DNA of 64,000 nucleotides from Salinisphaera sp. LB1 (GTDB lineage: Bacteria > Pseudomonadota > Gammaproteobacteria > Nevskiales > Salinisphaeraceae). The notes beneath the pieces were generated by a model. The model was given only the letters and a program-made list of their open reading frames with translations. It searched no databases and was not told the origin of the DNA. This document shows positions 61,319-64,000 of the stretch, piece after piece. Location of the stretch: assembly GCF_003177035.1 (NCBI RefSeq), contig NZ_CP029488.1, forward strand, positions 2,542,001 through 2,606,000, given 5' to 3'. Position numbers and translations under genes: made by a program. Numbering within the stretch: the first letter of the stretch is position 1; each line of letters starts with the position of its first letter.

Positions 61319-62968
61319 GTGGGTGGGCGCAGGAAAGCGCCGGCGAAAATGACACCTTCGTCGAACGTCGCGACCCCGGCGCAGCCGGGCAGACGGCGGG
61401 GTATCAGCCTAGCGGCGCTGACGGCCTGTCTCGCATTCGCGATGATTCTGTCGTCGCTGGTGCTGGCCTGGTGTCTGTTCAGCAGCCAGCTGACGCGCAC
61501 GGTGGAGCGCGTGCAGGGCCAGCGCGTCGAGAACGTCGCGATGACGGTGGCGGACATGCCGATGGTGGTGAACGCGTTGTCGGCGCCGCATGACTACGAT
61601 CCGAACGCGGCCATTCAGCAGCGCATTGAAAGACTGCGCAGGCGGCTTGGCGTCGATTTCATCGTGGTCATGGATACCCGGGCGCACCGGTTGACGCATC
61701 CCGACCCGGCGCGCATCGGGCATCATTTTCGCGGTGGCGACGAAGGCCCGGCGCTGGCCGGGCGGCATTATGTGTCGGTGGCCGAGGGCACGCTGGGCCA
61801 GAGCGTGCGCGGATTCGCCCCGGTGCGTAGCACCGCGGGCCCGGTGGTCGGCGCGGTGTCGGTCGGCGTGACGCAATCGCGCCTGGCGCCGCTCCGCGGC
61901 GATTCGCGCTCGCGGTTGCTGGCCTGGCTCGGCTTGGTGCTCGCGCTCGGCGGTGGGGGCGCGGCCTGGCTTGCGGCGACCATCAAACGCCGGTTGATGG
62001 GCATGGAGCCCGACGATATCGCGCACCTGGTGGCCGAGCATCGCGCCGTGCTCGATGCCATGCACGAAGGCGTGATCGTGCGCGACGCAACCGGCCGGGT
62101 ACGGCTGGTCAATCCGGCGGCACGGCGGCTGCTGGAGGCCGCGGCGGCGCGTGGCCCGGCGGTGGGCGATATCATGGACGACCCGCGGCGCAACGCCGGG
62201 CGGCGGGGCCAGAACGTGGATCTCGATCTGGAGATTGGCGGCCGGCGTTTTCTGGGCAGTCTGAGGCCGATGGGCGCGACATCCCCGGCCGGCAGTGTGG
62301 TCACCTTCCGCGACAGCCGTGAATTGCAGCGTCTCGGCGAGGAGTTGACCGGGGTGCGCCGCTATGCCCGGGCGCTGCGCGCGACCACGCACGATTTCAA
62401 GAATAAGCTGCACGTGATCCTGGGGCTCACCCAGGCCGGCGATGTGGCCACGCTGTCCGGTTACGTACGCGAGTTGGTGGACTTGCGCGCGGCGGCCACC
62501 GAATCGCTGGTCGAGCGGGTGGCCGAGCCGATTCTGGCCGGTTTTCTGATCGGCAAGCAGAACGAGGCCCGCGAACAGGCGATCGATCTGCGCATCGCGG
62601 TCGACGCGGTCATTCCGCCCGCCGCGGCCGATTACGATCTGCACGGGCTGGTGACGATTATCGGCAACGTGCTCGACAATGCCTTCGAGGCGACGGCCGG
62701 GTGCGCGGCGCCGGTGGTGGCGCTCACCCTGGCGCTGGAGGCCGATATGCTGGCCGTGGTCGTGCAGGACAACGGCCACGGTATGGCCGCGGAGTTGCTC
62801 GATCGTGCCCGCGAGGCCGGGGTGTCGTCCAAGGGGGCACAACGCGGCCTCGGGCTGCATCTGGTGGAAACCCGGCTGGCGGCGGTCGGCGGCTCGCTTG
62901 CGATCTATTCCGAACCCGATCGCGGCACACTGGTCGAGATCACTTGCCCATACCGGGGGGCGGTATGA
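61319..62968 (+). CDS. CitA/DcuS-family sensor histidine kinase
   Basis: A 549-aa membrane kinase. Two membrane segments (about 28-50 and 198-218) enclose a periplasmic sCache domain (VDFIVVMDTRAHRLTHPDPA, GFAPVRSTAGPVVGAVSVGV). A cytoplasmic PAS domain (GVIVRDATGRVRLVNPAARR) and a SpoOB-type kinase with phosphoacceptor His in TTHDFKNKLHVILGL and ATPase motifs NVLDNAFEA and DNGHGM follow. The start is the GTG at 61319 or the ATG at 61349. It is coupled to the response regulator by a 4-bp overlap. It probably senses a di- or tricarboxylate. Confidence 0.9.
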   Translation: MGGRRKAPAKMTPSSNVATPAQPGRRRGISLAALTACLAFAMILSSLVLAWCLFSSQLTRTVERVQGQRVENVAMTVADMPMVVNALSAPHDYDPNAAIQQRIERLRRRLGVDFIVVMDTRAHRLTHPDPARIGHHFRGGDEGPALAGRHYVSVAEGTLGQSVRGFAPVRSTAGPVVGAVSVGVTQSRLAPLRGDSRSRLLAWLGLVLALGGGGAAWLAATIKRRLMGMEPDDIAHLVAEHRAVLDAMHEGVIVRDATGRVRLVNPAARRLLEAAAARGPAVGDIMDDPRRNAGRRGQNVDLDLEIGGRRFLGSLRPMGATSPAGSVVTFRDSRELQRLGEELTGVRRYARALRATTHDFKNKLHVILGLTQAGDVATLSGYVRELVDLRAAATESLVERVAEPILAGFLIGKQNEAREQAIDLRIAVDAVIPPAAADYDLHGLVTIIGNVLDNAFEATAGCAAPVVALTLALEADMLAVVVQDNGHGMAAELLDRAREAGVSSKGAQRGLGLHLVETRLAAVGGSLAIYSEPDRGTLVEITCPYRGAV

Positions 62969-63684
62969 ACGTGCTGATTGTCGAGGATGACCCGATGGTC
63001 GGCCAGCTCAACGCCGCCTATCTGGCACGCGTGGCGGGCATGCGCCTGATCAGCCGCTGCAGCGATGTGGTCAGCGCCCTGGCCGTGCTGGAACGGGAAA
63101 CGATCGATCTGGTGCTGCTCGATGTATACCTCGGTCGCCGCAGCGGACTGGAGGTGGCGGAATGGCTCTACGTGCACCGGCCCGAGGTGGATATCGTGCT
63201 CATCACCGCCGCCAGCGAACCGCAAACCGTACGCGCGGCCCGGCGTCTGGGCGTGACGGATTATCTCATCAAACCCTTCACCTTCGAGCGGTTCGCCGAC
63301 GCGATCGACGCCGCGCGCCGGCGCCGTCACGCGCTCAAGGATCTGGCCGGGCCGGTCGATCAGCGCGCGCTGGATGCGTTGTTCCGGACCCGTTCGCGCC
63401 CGAGCCTGCGCGCCGACGAGCTGCCCAAGGGGCTGACCGCGCGAACGCTCGCCCAGATCGCGGCCGCGCTGCTGGTGGTCGGCCCCGAGAGTTTTGCCAC
63501 CGAGGCGGTGACCGAACGCACCGGCATGTCCCGGGTATCGGTACGCAAGTATCTGCGGTATCTGGTGTCCTGCGACATCCTCGACGAGACCTTCGCCTAC
63601 GGCCAGATCGGCCGGCCGGCGTTCGCTTATCGTTGCCTGGATCGCCGCGCACTGGAACGTATGGCCGGAATCGGCGACGATTGA
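62965..63684 (+). CDS. CitB/DcuR-family response regulator
   Basis: A 239-aa regulator. Receiver domain MNVLIVEDDPMVGQLNAAYL, acceptor Asp in LVLLDVYLGRRSGLEV, Lys in DYLIKPF. A C-terminal HTH reads ATEAVTERTGMSRVSVRKYL, with RYLVSCDILDE after it. The ATG at 62965 overlaps the kinase stop (ATGA). It probably regulates the 2HCT transporter. Confidence 0.92.
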   Translation: MNVLIVEDDPMVGQLNAAYLARVAGMRLISRCSDVVSALAVLERETIDLVLLDVYLGRRSGLEVAEWLYVHRPEVDIVLITAASEPQTVRAARRLGVTDYLIKPFTFERFADAIDAARRRRHALKDLAGPVDQRALDALFRTRSRPSLRADELPKGLTARTLAQIAAALLVVGPESFATEAVTERTGMSRVSVRKYLRYLVSCDILDETFAYGQIGRPAFAYRCLDRRALERMAGIGDD

Positions 63685-63783
63685 TTGCATCCTTATGACT
63701 ATGAAACCGCGTATGTCGATAGCGGTTGCACCGCGCGCGCCTCGATTGCAATTTCGACTGTCTGCTTTTTGCCGGATCGCCTC

Positions 63784-64000
63784 TTGATCGAATTCTCTTC
63801 TGTCACCAAACGATTTCCGGATGGCACGGTCGCGGTCGATTCGCTTGACCTGACCATGGCCACTGGCGAGCTCACTGTACTGGTCGGCCCGTCGGGCTGT
63901 GGCAAGACCACCTCGCTGCGCATGATCAACCGGCTGGATGAAGCCAGCGAAGGCACCATCGCGGTCGACGGCCAGGATGTCCGCTCGCGCAGCCTCACCG
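63784..64000 (+). CDS. ABC transporter ATP-binding protein (osmoprotectant type), N-terminal part
   Basis: The gene runs off the right edge. The first 72 residues read IEFSSVTKRFPDGTVAVDSL, then LTVLVGPSGCGKTTSLRMIN with the Walker A motif and RLDEASEGTIAVDGQDVRSR. The SLRMINRL pattern is typical of OpuCA/ProV-type ATPases for glycine betaine or choline. The start is a TTG at 63784; no ATG or GTG gives the conserved start. The substrate can only be named with the downstream genes. Confidence 0.75.
   Translation, partial: MIEFSSVTKRFPDGTVAVDSLDLTMATGELTVLVGPSGCGKTTSLRMINRLDEASEGTIAVDGQDVRSRSLT

Overview
The window is 64 kb of GC-rich, densely coding DNA from a gammaproteobacterium. The evidence is the gene content and order: secA beside a dciA-like gene, a MutT-ThiE fusion, yacG, zapD and coaE, pilD-pilC-pilR-pilS, bamD-rluD-pgeF, uvrA/MFS/ssb, miaB-phoH-ybeY-corC-lnt-leuS-lptE, and rplM-rpsI. 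A halophilic or marine high-GC lineage such as Salinisphaerales is my guess; nothing in the window names the species.

Layout. 1-841: end of an ABC exporter. 858-13920: housekeeping genes (dciA, secA, argJ, mutT-thiE, yacG, zapD, coaE) running into a type IV pilus block on the minus strand (pilD, pilC, pilR, pilS and a small PP0621-like protein). 14116-16201: sucCD, then an 0.87-kb gene-free stretch (16202-17067) of interspersed repeats. 17068-29419: GFA protein, nadE, bamD/rluD/pgeF, a PKD-repeat lipoprotein, uvrA, a YajR-like MFS transporter and ssb.

29479-40772 is the most interesting part. It holds a CsoR-family repressor, a YeeE/YedE sulfur-transport pair, a type II sulfide:quinone oxidoreductase, a persulfide dioxygenase, cydA-cydB-77-aa protein-cydD-cydC for a bd-type quinol oxidase, a DUF442 (Blh-type) sulfurtransferase/phosphatase and a second persulfide dioxygenase. 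A perfect CsoR-type operator lies between the divergent SQR and dioxygenase genes and overlaps candidate promoters in both directions. I read the locus as one unit: SQR oxidises sulfide and feeds electrons to quinone, the dioxygenases and DUF442 protein process persulfide, and the bd oxidase (a class known to tolerate sulfide) keeps respiration running.

40907-53135: ECF sigma/anti-sigma pair, then the miaB to lptE block, a nitroreductase, rplM-rpsI and tRNA-Gln(CTG). The lnt gene has Ser where the catalytic Cys should be.

53136-57720 is an accessory junction. The 3' end of tRNA-Gln is duplicated at 55732-55750 (18 of 19 bases). Between the copies lies a chain of short perfect hairpins, one of which is split by a complete IS21-family element (53256-55699) with 5-bp target duplications. 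Beyond it are an unrecognised gene, a degraded HigB-like toxin and an intact HigA-like antitoxin. 57917-64000: an XRE-cupin regulator divergent from benE, a 2-hydroxycarboxylate transporter divergent from a CitA/DcuS-type two-component system, and the start of an osmoprotectant-type ABC ATPase.
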